64,000 bases of DNA from Limnohabitans sp. DM1 (GCF_001269385.1 NZ_CXOO01000015.1:1-64000); one strand, 5' to 3'; shown: positions 8,631 through 18,164, numbered from the stretch's first letter. Notes: a model not told the origin generated them from the sequence alone. A program made the numbers and translations.

Positions 8631-10157
8631 ATGGCATCACCCTCGTCACCCACCTCTTACACGCCAGCTCAGGCCGGGGTTTCGCTCGCCCGGCAATTGC
8701 TGCTGTGGGTGCTGCTGCCGCAATTGGTGCTGTGGATGGCCGGGGGTGTGGCCACCTACAAATTCGCGGCAGGCTATGCCAATCAGGCCATTGACGCCAG
8801 CTTGCTGCAAGCCAGCCGCTCGCTGGCCAGACAGCTCAAACCCATTGGCAATGGCCTGCTGATCGATTTTCCGCGTGCGGCGCAAGATGTGCTCGAAGCC
8901 GATCCCGCCGATCGTCAGTTGTACATGGTCAGCTCGCCTCCGGGGCAGTTCATTTTGGGCAACCAAGCTTTGCCGCCCCCTCCGGCGCATGACAGCGAAC
9001 ACCCTCCCGCCCTGAACACGCCCTATTTTTACGACGGCGCCATGCCCGTCAATGGTCGTGCGTCCTTGAACACCCCCCCCGGTCAGCCGCTGCGCCTGGT
9101 GGCGCTGTATCTGCGCTTTGGCGAAGAAAGCGGCGCGCCGCAAACCATGCTGGTGCAAGTGGCGCGCAGCAGCGCCAACCGCGAAGAGCTGGCGCAACGC
9201 ATCCTGGTGGACATGCTGCTGCCCATGTCCAGCCTGGTGTTGTTGATGACGGTGATCGTGTGGCTGGGCATCCGTGCCGGCCTGTCTCCTTTGGCGCGCC
9301 TTCGCCAACAGGTCGAAGGCCGTGCCCCCACCGACCTCGCGCCCTTGCAGCTGGCCTCGGCACCGCGCGAGTTGTGGTCACTGGCCACCGCTCTGAACAC
9401 CTTGCTGGCCGCTGTACAAAACAACGTGAGCACCCAAAAACGCTTCATTGGCGACGCGGCGCACCAGCTGCGCACGCCGCTAGCGGGCCTCAAAAGCCAG
9501 ACCGAAATTGCCCTGCAATCGGCCACCGACCCCGATCTGCGCGCACGTTTGCAGCGGGTTCATGAGAGCGCCACACGCAGTGCTCACTTGGTCAATCAGC
9601 TGCTGACTTTGGCGCGCGCTGAGCCCGAATCGGTCATGGCGCATGACCGCCAGCGTTTTGACCTGCAACGCATGGCGCAGGCCGTCACTGCCGAATGGGT
9701 GCCCCGCGCCTTGCGTTTGCACATTGACTTGGGGCTGGAGCAGGACGCAGACGTTGGCACTCCAGCCGCGAACGACAGCCCCGTTTGGATTGAGGCCAAC
9801 GAATTGTTGATGCGTGAAGCGCTGAGCAATCTCATCGACAACGCCCTGCACTATGCGGGCAGAGGTAGCCAGGTGACGGTGCGCGTGCTGCCCGCACCCC
9901 TTACGCCGAAGATGGCCCGGCTCGAAGTCATTGACAACGGTCCGGGCATTGAAAAGGGCGACCACAAACGCGTCTTCGAGCGCTTTGTGCGTGGCACCGA
10001 CGCGGGCGACGGCTGCGGGCTGGGCTTGGCCATTGTGAAAGAAATCGTCCAGCGCCACGCGGGGCATGTGGAATTGATCAACGTGCAGCCCCAGGGTCTG
10101 TGCGTGCGCATAGAACTGCCGCTGGCAGAACCCACACTGCACCGCCTGCCAGCGTGA
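8631..10157 (+). CDS. Two-component sensor histidine kinase (TctE/QseC type)
   Basis: A 508-residue inner-membrane kinase expected to phosphorylate the preceding regulator. A first membrane helix (LLLWVLLPQLVLWMAGGVATY) is followed by a periplasmic sensor region of about 140 residues of the 2CSK_N/TctE kind, a second helix (LLPMSSLVLLMTVIVWLGI) and a HAMP-like linker. Then come the H-box FIGDAAHQLRTPLAGLKSQ, N-box LIDNALHYA, and the G1 and G2 boxes DNGPGI and GCGLGLAI. The start is set at MASPSSPTSY, though an ATG 18 bases upstream is possible. Two-component partners next to glk and a sugar importer suggest it senses sugar or a sugar product. Confidence 0.87.
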   Translation: MASPSSPTSYTPAQAGVSLARQLLLWVLLPQLVLWMAGGVATYKFAAGYANQAIDASLLQASRSLARQLKPIGNGLLIDFPRAAQDVLEADPADRQLYMVSSPPGQFILGNQALPPPPAHDSEHPPALNTPYFYDGAMPVNGRASLNTPPGQPLRLVALYLRFGEESGAPQTMLVQVARSSANREELAQRILVDMLLPMSSLVLLMTVIVWLGIRAGLSPLARLRQQVEGRAPTDLAPLQLASAPRELWSLATALNTLLAAVQNNVSTQKRFIGDAAHQLRTPLAGLKSQTEIALQSATDPDLRARLQRVHESATRSAHLVNQLLTLARAEPESVMAHDRQRFDLQRMAQAVTAEWVPRALRLHIDLGLEQDADVGTPAANDSPVWIEANELLMREALSNLIDNALHYAGRGSQVTVRVLPAPLTPKMARLEVIDNGPGIEKGDHKRVFERFVRGTDAGDGCGLGLAIVKEIVQRHAGHVELINVQPQGLCVRIELPLAEPTLHRLPA

Positions 10158-10238
10158 AACTCGGAACACGTTGGTAACTTTATAGCCCGAATACGCACGC
10201 TTGCGCTGATACGCTTGACACCGAAACACCTGATCACC

Positions 10239-11228
10239 ATGAACGCTCTGCACACCCTCACCACCGTCCCAAGCCTGCTGGGCGACATCGGCGGCACCAA
10301 CGCCCGCTTTGCCCTGATTCATGGTGACGGCTCGCCCATCACGCACGAAGTCACTTTGCCCACCGGCCAATTTCCCGACCTGGCCGCAGCGGCCCAGGCG
10401 TATCTGCAGCAAGTCGGGCAGCCCCGTGTGCAGCAAGCCTGCATCGCCATTGCCAATCCCATCGACGGCGATGTGCTGAAGATGACCAACAACCACTGGC
10501 AATTCTCGATTGACGCCACGCGCCAGCAATTGGGCCTGAACAGCCTGCTCATGCTCAACGACTGGGAAGCCATGGCCATGGCCGCCCCGGCTCTGCAAGG
10601 CACCGACCTGGAACAAATCGGCGCAGGTGAGCCCGTGCCCGATGCGCCCAAAGGCCTGATCGGTCCTGGCACGGGCCTGGGCGTGTCCTCTCTGGTGCGT
10701 TCGCGCCGGGGGGACTGGGTGCCGATTGCCGGTGAAGGCGGTCATGTAAGCCTTGCGCCCACCTGCGCACGCGATGCCGACATCCTGCGCATTCTGTGGC
10801 GCAGTTACGCCCATGTGTCGGCCGAGCGAGCCATCTCGGGCATGGGGTTGGAAAATTTGTACCGCGCCATTTGCGCGCTCAACGGCACAGAAGCCGCCCC
10901 CCTGGTGGCAGCGCAAGTGACCGAACGCGCCCTGGCGGCCCAGGATGTGGCCTGCGAAGAAGCCCTCGAATGCATGTGCCGCCTGCTGGGCAACGCGGCC
11001 GCCAACTTGGCCCTGACGCTGGGCGCAAGGGGCGGCATCTACATCGGCGGCGGCGTCATTGGCCGTTTGGGCGACTACTTTGCGCGATCAGGATTCCGTG
11101 CCGCCTTTGAAGCCAAGGGCCGCTTTGAAAGCTACATGGTGCGTATCCCGACTTATGTGATCCGCGCCGAACAACCCGCCCTGATCGGCTGTGCCATGGG
11201 TTTGGGTGTAAAGCCAGGCCGACGCTAA
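10239..11228 (+). CDS. glk: Glucokinase
   Basis: A 329-residue cytoplasmic glucokinase of the proteobacterial Glk family, phosphorylating glucose with ATP to glucose 6-phosphate. The N-terminal phosphate loop LLGDIGGTNARFALI, the sugar-binding segment LMLNDWEAMAMAAP (with the catalytic Asp), GPGTGLGVS and GEGGHVSLAP are all present, and YIGGGVIGRLGDYF is near the end. The start MNALHTLTT was chosen because the preceding residues (from a TTG at 10215) are not family-like. It directly follows the sugar importer and its regulators, closing a complete uptake and phosphorylation module. Confidence 0.92.
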   Translation: MNALHTLTTVPSLLGDIGGTNARFALIHGDGSPITHEVTLPTGQFPDLAAAAQAYLQQVGQPRVQQACIAIANPIDGDVLKMTNNHWQFSIDATRQQLGLNSLLMLNDWEAMAMAAPALQGTDLEQIGAGEPVPDAPKGLIGPGTGLGVSSLVRSRRGDWVPIAGEGGHVSLAPTCARDADILRILWRSYAHVSAERAISGMGLENLYRAICALNGTEAAPLVAAQVTERALAAQDVACEEALECMCRLLGNAAANLALTLGARGGIYIGGGVIGRLGDYFARSGFRAAFEAKGRFESYMVRIPTYVIRAEQPALIGCAMGLGVKPGRR

Positions 11229-11246
11229 ACCTATCGGTCGATCTTG

Positions 11247-11448
11247 CTTATAGATTCGTCCCGATGAAGTCTGAGCCGTGTGTTGCCCGTTGGGAGGATT
11301 TTTGGGGAGCTTGCCCTGCAAGCGAAAAGCCTGTGGTCCACAAGCGTCTGATCGCCAGCAGGGCTAGCTCCCACAAGGTGCAAGATTGAAGTCACCCTCA
11401 AACTTCACAGGGCCGGATCAATAGGTCGGCGGTCGAAGACCCCGACAT
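11247..11448 (+). repeat. 202-bp intergenic repeat, copy A (partner at 61908-62109)
   Basis: This segment after glk is about 90% identical, with no large gaps, to a segment 50 kb away after the OmpW gene. Both run from CTTATAGATTCG to a terminal REP-like hairpin (TAGGTCGGCGGTCGAAGACC followed by CCGACATG). Inside, two arms in opposite orientation contain GCTTGCC/GCAAGC-type stems (AGCTTGCCCTGCAAGC on one side, GCCAGCAGGGCTAGCTCCC on the other), resembling REP sequences of pseudomonads as I remember them. There is no open frame of note. It is probably a non-autonomous mobile repeat or a compound REP element. Confidence 0.8.
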
Positions 11449-11471
11449 GGCGTGCATGATCGGCCAATGTC

Positions 11472-12494
11472 TCACACCACCAGCGCGGCTTGTTGCATCT
11501 GCTCGACTTGCTCTTGCAGCATGAGCACTTGGCCGCGCCAATAATCGGGTGTACCAAACCAGGGAAAGTTGACCGGAAAAATCGGGTCTTGCCAGCGTCG
11601 CGCCAGCCAGGCGCTGTAATGGATCAGGCGCAAGGTGCGCAGCGGCTCGATCAATTTCAGCTCGGCGCGGTCAAAGTCGCGCACTTGTTCATAGCCATCG
11701 AGCAAGGCCGACAGCTGCTGAGTGCGCTGACCACGGTCGCCCGACAGCAGCATCCACAGGTCTTGCACGGCTGGACCCATGCGGGCGTCATCCAGGTCCA
11801 CAAAGTGCGGGCCGCCGCCGGGCAGCTCGGTGGGTGTCCACAAAATATTGCCCGGGTGGCAGTCGCCGTGCAGGCGTAGCAGGCGACGTTCCGACGCACC
11901 CTCCGCCATTTTTTCTTGCACCAAAGCCAGCGCTGCGGCAAAGGCTTCGCGCCATTCGCGCTCGACTTCCAGCGGAATCATTTGGTGCGTTTGCAGCCAA
12001 GCAGCGGGCTCCAGCGCAAAGGTCTGCACATCGAGCGTGGGGCGGTGCACAAAGGGCTTGGCCGCGCCCACGGTGTGGATACGGGCCAGAAAACGGCCGA
12101 TCCATTCGAGCACTTCAAAATCGTCCAGCTCCGGCGTGCGGCCTCCGCGCAAGGGGCTGACCGAAAAATCGAAGCCCGCACTTTGGTGCAGGGTCTGGCC
12201 GTTGAGCACCAGGGGTGGCACCACAGGGACTTCGGCCGCCAGCAGTTCGGCGGCAAAGTCGTGTTCTTCCTGAATCTGTGCCCGGCTCCAGCGGCCGGGT
12301 CGGTAAAACTTGAGGACCACGGCCGCGCTGCCCTGCACGGGTTCGTCCAGGTGCGCACGGTACACGCGGTTTTCGTAAGAGCTGAGCGCCAGCAAACGCC
12401 CGTCGGGCCACAGGCCCAGATCGGTCAGGGCGTCCATCACCCGGTCAGGGGTGAGTTCGGAATAAGGGTGGCGTGCATCATTCGTATCGGTCAT
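11472..12494 (-). CDS. srkA: Stress response Ser/Thr protein kinase (SrkA/YihE/RdoA)
   Basis: A 340-residue aminoglycoside-phosphotransferase-fold kinase matching the YihE/SrkA family in length and start (YSELTPDRVMDALTDLGL). It carries the nucleotide Lys in VVLKFYRPGRW, the catalytic loop LRLHGDCHPGNIL with the base Asp, and the metal-binding VDLDDARMGP. The C-terminal PIFPVNFPWFGTPDYW is also characteristic. In E. coli the protein is linked to Cpx stress and protects from stress-induced death. It is flanked by repeats on both sides and is probably transcribed alone. Confidence 0.88.
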   Translation of the reverse strand: MTDTNDARHPYSELTPDRVMDALTDLGLWPDGRLLALSSYENRVYRAHLDEPVQGSAAVVLKFYRPGRWSRAQIQEEHDFAAELLAAEVPVVPPLVLNGQTLHQSAGFDFSVSPLRGGRTPELDDFEVLEWIGRFLARIHTVGAAKPFVHRPTLDVQTFALEPAAWLQTHQMIPLEVEREWREAFAAALALVQEKMAEGASERRLLRLHGDCHPGNILWTPTELPGGGPHFVDLDDARMGPAVQDLWMLLSGDRGQRTQQLSALLDGYEQVRDFDRAELKLIEPLRTLRLIHYSAWLARRWQDPIFPVNFPWFGTPDYWRGQVLMLQEQVEQMQQAALVV

Positions 12495-12571
12495 GAACAG
12501 ATTGTGACCGAGCCCTTCATGGGTCTGTGGCGAAGCCTGTAGCGGAACTGTTGGTACCTACGGGATTAGGG

Positions 12572-12600
12572 GTAGATCGGCGGCTTCAGCCCCGACATGG
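12572..12600 (+). repeat. REP-like hairpin
   Basis: A single unit reading GTAGATCGGCGGCTTCAGCC then CCGACATGG lies between srkA and the K+ channel. It is one of eight related loci in the window. GTCGG/CCGAC arms let it fold into a short hairpin. Confidence 0.6.
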
Positions 12601-12630
12601 GTCGGTGCATGGATGGTGGAAAATGGGCGC

Positions 12631-13059
12631 ATGTCTTCACACCAACGCCGCCTTCGCCGGATGATCCATCAGGGCCTGGTTTACTCACTGTTGCTGGCTG
12701 TGACCATTTTGGGTCTGGGTGGCGTGGGTTTCTGGTTGATTGATCCCCAAATTCACAGCTTGTCGGACGGTCTGTGGCTGGCCTTCACCACCGCCGCCAC
12801 CGTCGGCTTTGGTGATCTGGTGCCGTCCACGCACGCCTCACGCCTGTTTTCTGTCGTGGTGGTGCTCTTGGGCCTGGCGGTGCTGTCGCTGGTCACGGCA
12901 TCCTTGTCGGCCATCTTCATGGAAAATGAAGTCGAAGCCGAAGACCGGCAAATCGAAAAAGACCTGATGCGCGAGATCAGGCACTTGCGCCAGGAAGTCG
13001 CCGAGTTGCGACGCGACATCGCCCCCCCCAGCCGGCCCCTGCCGCCTGTGGATCACTGA
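12631..13059 (+). CDS. Two-helix potassium channel (Ion_trans_2)
   Basis: A 142-residue inner-membrane protein with a first helix (LLLAVTILGLGGVGFWL), a re-entrant pore loop with selectivity filter TVGFGD, and a second helix (VVVLLGLAVLSLVTASLS). This is the minimal KcsA-type pore, forming a tetramer. A charged coiled-coil-like tail (EVEAEDRQIEKDLMREIRHL and onward) follows. There is no RCK domain, so gating by ligand would need a partner. The start is uncertain: an ATG 18 bases upstream (12613) is in frame. The 3' end overlaps the convergent crotonase gene by 7 bases. Confidence 0.83.
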   Translation: MSSHQRRLRRMIHQGLVYSLLLAVTILGLGGVGFWLIDPQIHSLSDGLWLAFTTAATVGFGDLVPSTHASRLFSVVVVLLGLAVLSLVTASLSAIFMENEVEAEDRQIEKDLMREIRHLRQEVAELRRDIAPPSRPLPPVDH

Positions 13060-13865
13060 CCCGTGAATCGGGCAGCGCGCTTTTCAACAAACGAGCGTAC
13101 GCCTTCCGCAGCATCATCACTGTTGGACAGCGTTTTTTGCACCGGGATGAAGTCATGCATGGCTACCAGCGGCCCATGCTCCACGGACTTGAGCACGTTT
13201 TGCCGCGTGGCCACCACGGCCAGCGGTGCTTGCGCGGCGATCATGTCGGCAATGCGCATGGCTTCGGTCAGCACCTCAGACGCAGGTACCACCTTTTGTA
13301 CAAAGTTCAGTCGCAGGGCTTCGGCGCTGTCAAAAACATCGGCCGTGAGCAAATGCAAAAGCGCATTACCCGTGCCCGCCCGCTCGGCCATGCGCAGCGT
13401 AGCGCCCCCCGTGGCCATGATGCCGCGCTGTACCTCCAGCTGAGAAAACCGGCAGTCATCGGCCGCGACCACGATGTCGGCGGCCAGCATGAGTTCAATG
13501 CCCAGCGTATAGGTGATGCCTTGCACTGCCACCACCATGGGTTTGACGCGTCGGCGGTAGCCCTCCATACCCAGGTTGAGAGGGTCTACCAAGCCCAGCG
13601 GCACCGACTTTTCACCGCGTTGCATGAGCGGCGCAATGGTGGGCAAGTCCAGCCCGGCCGTGAAATGGTCACCCGCCGCACACAGCACGCCCACGCGCAG
13701 GGCGGGGTCGTCGTCCAGGCGGGTGTAGGCCTCGCCCAGTTCACGGAACATCTTGGGCGTGAAGCCGTTGCGCTTGGCGGGGCGGTTGATGCAAATCTGA
13801 AGGACCGCGCCGTGCACGGTGCAGTCGATCTGGCCTTCGGGGTGGGGAGTGGTGTTCATGGCCAC
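13053..13865 (-). CDS. Enoyl-CoA hydratase/isomerase family protein (crotonase)
   Basis: A 270-residue crotonase-fold enzyme. The two oxyanion-hole segments are present: the first around LCAAGDHFTAGLDLPTIA, the second around VAVQGITYTLGIELMLAADI. The second segment has TLG where hydratases usually have GGG, and the glutamates of classic hydratases are not obvious. A hydratase assignment is therefore unsafe, and it may act as an isomerase or another crotonase chemistry on acyl-CoA. It sits alone, convergent to the K+ channel gene. A start 6 bases downstream (MNTTPHPEG) is equally plausible. Confidence 0.8.
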   Translation of the reverse strand: MAMNTTPHPEGQIDCTVHGAVLQICINRPAKRNGFTPKMFRELGEAYTRLDDDPALRVGVLCAAGDHFTAGLDLPTIAPLMQRGEKSVPLGLVDPLNLGMEGYRRRVKPMVVAVQGITYTLGIELMLAADIVVAADDCRFSQLEVQRGIMATGGATLRMAERAGTGNALLHLLTADVFDSAEALRLNFVQKVVPASEVLTEAMRIADMIAAQAPLAVVATRQNVLKSVEHGPLVAMHDFIPVQKTLSNSDDAAEGVRSFVEKRAARFTGQ

Positions 13866-14256
13866 ATATTAGGCGCAGCACCTGGAACGTAGATTCACCG
13901 AAGTGACAAATGAAAGACCGCACAGCCCGGACACTGGCCACGCGCCCAAGGTCTGCATGACCGGCCAAGCTGGCGTGAAAAGAGTCAGGTATCCACTGTT
14001 GAATTCACAGCCCTGGCGGAGCAAAGCGACCACCACACAATTCAGGGGGGAGTTTGCGTGGGCAAAGGCGGTGAATTGGGTACCTGGGTCCCAAATCCGC
14101 ATAGTCGTGGCTGTGAATGATCTGGAAAACAACTCACCTGAAGAAAACTATGGTGAACTTGCGACCTGAAAAAACATGGCGAATACAAGGCCCGAACTAC
14201 GGACATTGGATTCGCCATGATCCAAGAGCTAACTCTTGGATGAAACGACTGACCGA
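13866..14256. other. Intergenic stretch without a supported gene
   Basis: About 390 bases lie between the crotonase start and the porin stop, both on the minus strand. An 88-codon plus-strand frame exists but has no recognisable motif and no convincing ribosome site. The stretch presumably holds the crotonase promoter and the porin terminator. I see no repeat unit here. Confidence 0.5.
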
Positions 14257-15279
14257 TTAAAAACTGTAGTTGATGCCAACACCAATGGCCTTGGTCGCAT
14301 CAAGTGTCTTGAATGATTTGTGGCCAGCACTCACGTACACATTGGTTTGGTTATCAATGAAGTATTGGGCGCCTACACCCAGCATCTTTGTGGATTGCGA
14401 GTCATCGACCTGGCCCACACTGGCCATGAAACGGTATTTACCCATGCCGTAACTCACGCCACCCGTTTTGGCCGTGTTGGTCGAAACAGAAGTGCCGCTG
14501 TAAGAAGTACGGTCGATCGCACCCATCAACTCAAGCTTGCCAATGGTGTACTTGCCACCCAAAAATGTGTCCTTGTCGCCACTGGTGTTTTTGCTGTTAC
14601 CCAACATCAGGGAAATAGGACCCTTGTTGTAGGTCACAGCAGCACCCAAATTGCTCCCCGTTCCTGACCCTTCAACTTTGGGACTCTTTTCAAAAGACCC
14701 ACTCACATGGAGCTTGAAACCGTTGAGGTCCGGCGAATCATAAAAAATGCCGTTGTTGAGTCGACCGTACTCCGCAGCAGGCTTGCCAGTGGCCTTGCTG
14801 GTATTGCTGGTGCGGTCCGTGGTGTAGTTCCAGGACCAAAGATGCCAGGCGGTAGACGCAATGGAGTCATAGTAGTAGAAGGGGTCATAAGCCCAGTTGT
14901 TGTTGCCCATCACATCCAGGGCCCGACCCAACTTGATGCTGCCAAGCTTGTCGTTTTTCAGACCCACCGTGGCTTCACCATGGAAAAAAGGTTTTTTGGT
15001 ATCGCCTGGATCATTGGGTTCACCAGTGGACGGATCCAGGCGGACACTCAGCTTGAAGTTGGCTTTGTTGCCATTGCCAAGATCGCGTTCTCCTGAAACA
15101 GCCACGTTGCTTCTGGAGATGGGGCCCACGTTGTTGCTGCCATCGAAGTCACGAAAAACGCCCAGATCCAGCGTGCCAGAAAACTTGTAGCTGTTGGCAT
15201 TGGTTTCAGCGGCAAAGCTCAGGTTCGATGCACACAAAGCCACCAAAGGCAAGGCGCGGAAAACAGTTGATTTTTTCAT
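14257..15279 (-). CDS. Outer-membrane porin (Gram-negative porin, Burkholderiales type)
   Basis: A 340-residue beta-barrel porin allowing passive entry of small solutes. The start at MKKSTVFRALPLVALCASNLSFA gives a clean signal peptide, with AAAG-rich ribosome site upstream; the frame continues 55 codons further back without signal character. The mature protein begins YKFSGTLDLGVFRDFDG and alternates polar and hydrophobic residues. It carries SIKLGRALDVMGNNNWAYDP, like the GR-x-x-PF-type loop region of porin_4 proteins, and ends in a C-terminal Phe (GVGINYSF), the outer-membrane assembly signal. It is divergent from a LysR regulator that may control it. Confidence 0.87.
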   Translation of the reverse strand: MKKSTVFRALPLVALCASNLSFAAETNANSYKFSGTLDLGVFRDFDGSNNVGPISRSNVAVSGERDLGNGNKANFKLSVRLDPSTGEPNDPGDTKKPFFHGEATVGLKNDKLGSIKLGRALDVMGNNNWAYDPFYYYDSIASTAWHLWSWNYTTDRTSNTSKATGKPAAEYGRLNNGIFYDSPDLNGFKLHVSGSFEKSPKVEGSGTGSNLGAAVTYNKGPISLMLGNSKNTSGDKDTFLGGKYTIGKLELMGAIDRTSYSGTSVSTNTAKTGGVSYGMGKYRFMASVGQVDDSQSTKMLGVGAQYFIDNQTNVYVSAGHKSFKTLDATKAIGVGINYSF

Positions 15280-15640
15280 AAGTCTTTCTTTCATCTTTTG
15301 CCGATCCGGATTGATCTGCAACCAAGCAGTCCCACACTGCTTTGAATAAATCTTATGTTCCGAGTTGCTGGTATGCAATCCGTTCAATTTGAGTATTTGC
15401 ATTGTTGGTTTCCCCCAATTTCCTCCGACTTGGATGTCTCGCAATGCAGAAAATCATCATCAACATTCATCGACTTCTAGACGATCAAAGTTCAATTGTT
15501 TTAGCAGCGAAGAAGCATAATCATTCAAGCAAATTCCAGTGACTTCTCTGCTTCATTCAAACACGTTGCACGCTGTCCAATCAAGGAATTCGTTGAACAT
15601 GCATTGATTGTCAGTTTTGTTCATTCATCTTGAAGCCCCC
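15280..15640. promoter_or_regulatory. Divergent promoter region between porin and LysR regulator
   Basis: About 360 AT-rich bases separate the porin start from the regulator start. It contains an inverted repeat with arms ATGCAA (15373-15378) and TTGCAT (15397-15402), centred about 108 bases upstream of the porin start. LysR proteins typically bind long imperfect dyads in such divergent gaps, so this is a candidate operator. No gene is supported here. Confidence 0.4.
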
Positions 15641-16573
15641 ATGAAAAGACTCCCCCCCCTCAACGCGCTGAGGGCATTTGCAACCGCAGCACAAACAGGC
15701 AGCTTCACCAAAGCTGGCGAGCTGTTGCATGTCACGCAAGGCGCCATCAGTCGACAGGTGAAAATGCTCGAACAACATTTGGATACACGCCTGTTTGAAA
15801 GGGCGCATCAATCGGTCAGCTTGACGCCTGCTGGTCAAGCGCTGTCAGACGCACTGCTGAACGCTTTTGGACACATAGAAGAAGCCGTGGAAAAAGCGCG
15901 CCAAACGCCCGCAAGGCAAATGCTGAACATCAATGCGCCGCCTACATTTGCCACGCGGTGGTTAGCGCCCCGATTGTCAGACTTCAGGAGCCAATACCCG
16001 TTCATCGATTTGTCTATCACCACAGACAGGATTCAAACGCTCAAAAGCGCGCGCCAACACGATTGCCTGGTGTTCTTTGACCAAGCGCCTTGGCCGGATC
16101 TCGCGTGCCAGAGGCTGATGCAGGAACACCACATCATGGCCTGCAGCCCATCACTGTGGCACGGCAACCAACCGCCGAAGCTGGTCAAAGCAACCCTGTT
16201 GCACATCTTGGATGGTGACAAACGCTTACCGGTTTGGGAGCAATGGGATCTCCACTTCGGCTTGAGTGGCGTGGATACACAGGGGGGACTGCATTTCAGT
16301 ACTTTGGATCAAGCCATCAATGCCTCCATTGCCGGGGCAGGCATTTTGGTGGTTGACCAGACCATGATCATCCAGGAGCTTCAGTCGGGTCTTCTCAAAC
16401 GATTTGATGACCGGGAACTCATGGGACCACAAGCTTATTGGTTTGCAGAGATCACCCAAAATAGCCAGCAAAAAGAACTGGTCACAACATTTCGGACCTG
16501 GTTGATGAAACAACTCTCCTTGTCCGATACGCGTGCGATGGAACTGGATGAACTCAGCTTGTCACCCGATTAG
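15641..16573 (+). CDS. LysR-family transcriptional regulator (GcvA-like)
   Basis: A 310-residue regulator with an N-terminal winged helix (LPPLNALRAFATAAQTGSFTK, then ELLHVTQGAISRQVKMLEQHL) that matches the GcvA/TrpI branch. The C-terminal type 2 periplasmic-binding fold (about residues 90-295) senses an effector. The start MKRLPPLNAL is the family's usual one, and the upstream codons (from 15608) are discarded. It is divergent from the porin and convergent with the peptide-type importer, overlapping the end of that operon by 20 bases. Either could be its target. Confidence 0.87.
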   Translation: MKRLPPLNALRAFATAAQTGSFTKAGELLHVTQGAISRQVKMLEQHLDTRLFERAHQSVSLTPAGQALSDALLNAFGHIEEAVEKARQTPARQMLNINAPPTFATRWLAPRLSDFRSQYPFIDLSITTDRIQTLKSARQHDCLVFFDQAPWPDLACQRLMQEHHIMACSPSLWHGNQPPKLVKATLLHILDGDKRLPVWEQWDLHFGLSGVDTQGGLHFSTLDQAINASIAGAGILVVDQTMIIQELQSGLLKRFDDRELMGPQAYWFAEITQNSQQKELVTTFRTWLMKQLSLSDTRAMELDELSLSPD

Positions 16574-18161
16574 CCAACACCTTGTCCAGCCAATCGGTTC
16601 GCATTTCTGGCACCGATGAAATCAATGACTGGGTGTAAGGATGGAAGGGTGGCGAAAAAACCGTTTGGGTGGGACCTTCCACCACCAACTCACCTTTGAG
16701 CATGACAGCCGTGTTGTGCGCAATGCGCCGAACAACCCCCAAGTCGTGCGTGATGAAGAGATAAGCCAGTCCCATGTCGTCTTGCAATTTTTTGAGAAGC
16801 TTCAAAATTTCATCTGCGACCAAGGGGTCCAGCGCCGAAGTAGGTTCATCACAAATGATCACATCGGGCTTGGCTGCCAAGGCCCTGGCAATGCACACGC
16901 GCTGCTTCTGACCACCTGACAGCGCACTGGTCAACCGATGGGCATAGTCTTTGGGCAAGCCCACTTGTGTCAACAATTCTTGCACCCTGCGCCGAACTTC
17001 ATCGCCCTTCAAGCCAAAATAAAATTCGAGCGGCCTGCCAATGGTGTCACCCACGGTATGCCGAGGATTGAGGGCGACGTCGGGCAATTGAAAAATCAAT
17101 TGCAAGCGACGCAACTGCTCTTTGGTTCGTTTGGCATACGAGGGCGCCAGCGACTCACCACTGAGTTGGATGTCTCCGCTTCTGCGGGTCAACAAGCCGG
17201 CAACCAATCTTGCCAAAGAGCTTTTACCCGAACCGGACTCACCCACAACGGCCATGGTTTGACCGCGTCGAATTCGAATGGAGACATCACGAACAATCAC
17301 GGCATCTCCATAGGCCCCGACTGCATGTGTCACGGTCAACACGTCTTCGGCTGCATCGTCCAGCGTATTGGAGGACATTTTCTCGGATGCACTGCGCTCC
17401 GCCACCAAGGCAGCGGTGTAGGCTTGTTGGGGTTGGTGAAGTATTTGTTCGGTCGAGCCCAATTCAACTTGTTGACCCTGTCTCAACACCATGATGCGAT
17501 CCGCAATTTGCGCAACCACCGCCAAGTCATGCGTGATGTACAAGGCAGCCATGTTGTGCTCACGAATGAGTTTCTTGAGCAAGGCCAGCACTTCAATTTG
17601 TGTGGTCACATCCAGCGCGGTGGTTGGCTCATCCAGAACCAAGACATCCGGACGGCAAGACATGGCCATGGCCGCCATGGCCCTTTGAAGTTGACCGCCT
17701 GAAACCTGGTGTGGGTATCGTTCACCAAAATTTTCCGGGTCGGGCAAATCCAGCGCCTTGAACAACTCAATCGCCCATTGCCTCGCTTCCTGACGGCTCA
17801 TGAGCTTGTGCTGCAGGGGCATTTCACACACTTGATCCATCAATGTGTGGGCGGGGTTGAACGATGCAGCAGCGCTTTGTGCGATGTAGGCGATCTTGAC
17901 ACCCCGAACCCCTCTGCGCTGATCGGCATCGAGATCTCTGATGGAGCGGCCTTCAACCAGCACCTGTCCACTGTGGATGTGGCAGCCCCCTCTGGCATAC
18001 ACCATGGAAGCCAAACCAATCGTGGATTTACCAGCGCCGCTCTCTCCAATCAGGCCAAGCACCTCACCACGTCGAAGGGTCAATGAAATGCCGTCGACAA
18101 GGACTTGACCGGCAATGCTTTCAATCCTCAAGTCCTTGATTTCCAGATAGTTATCGCTCAT
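16554..18161 (-). CDS. Peptide/nickel-type ABC importer, fused double ATPase (DppD-DppF)
   Basis: A 535-residue protein with two complete nucleotide-binding domains in one chain. The first has Walker A GESGAGKST and signature VSGGQLQRAMAAMA; the second has GESGSGKSS and LSGGQKQRVCIARAL with Walker B DVIICDEPTSALD. Each is followed by the oligopeptide-type C-terminal motif (YTAALVAERS, HPYTQSLISSVPE). Such fusions (YejF, GsiA) replace the separate DppD and DppF. It is the last gene of a binding protein-permease-permease-ATPase operon, 3 bases from the upstream permease. Confidence 0.92.
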   Translation of the reverse strand: MSDNYLEIKDLRIESIAGQVLVDGISLTLRRGEVLGLIGESGAGKSTIGLASMVYARGGCHIHSGQVLVEGRSIRDLDADQRRGVRGVKIAYIAQSAAASFNPAHTLMDQVCEMPLQHKLMSRQEARQWAIELFKALDLPDPENFGERYPHQVSGGQLQRAMAAMAMSCRPDVLVLDEPTTALDVTTQIEVLALLKKLIREHNMAALYITHDLAVVAQIADRIMVLRQGQQVELGSTEQILHQPQQAYTAALVAERSASEKMSSNTLDDAAEDVLTVTHAVGAYGDAVIVRDVSIRIRRGQTMAVVGESGSGKSSLARLVAGLLTRRSGDIQLSGESLAPSYAKRTKEQLRRLQLIFQLPDVALNPRHTVGDTIGRPLEFYFGLKGDEVRRRVQELLTQVGLPKDYAHRLTSALSGGQKQRVCIARALAAKPDVIICDEPTSALDPLVADEILKLLKKLQDDMGLAYLFITHDLGVVRRIAHNTAVMLKGELVVEGPTQTVFSPPFHPYTQSLISSVPEMRTDWLDKVLANRVTS

Positions 18162-18164
18162 GGT

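Noticed and set aside
11247-11448. The 202-bp repeat as an insertion sequence with its own transposase
   Set aside because: Too short for a gene and without any transposase-like frame.
13903-14169. 88-codon plus-strand frame between crotonase and porin
   Set aside because: No recognisable motif and no convincing ribosome site in a gap that should hold a promoter.
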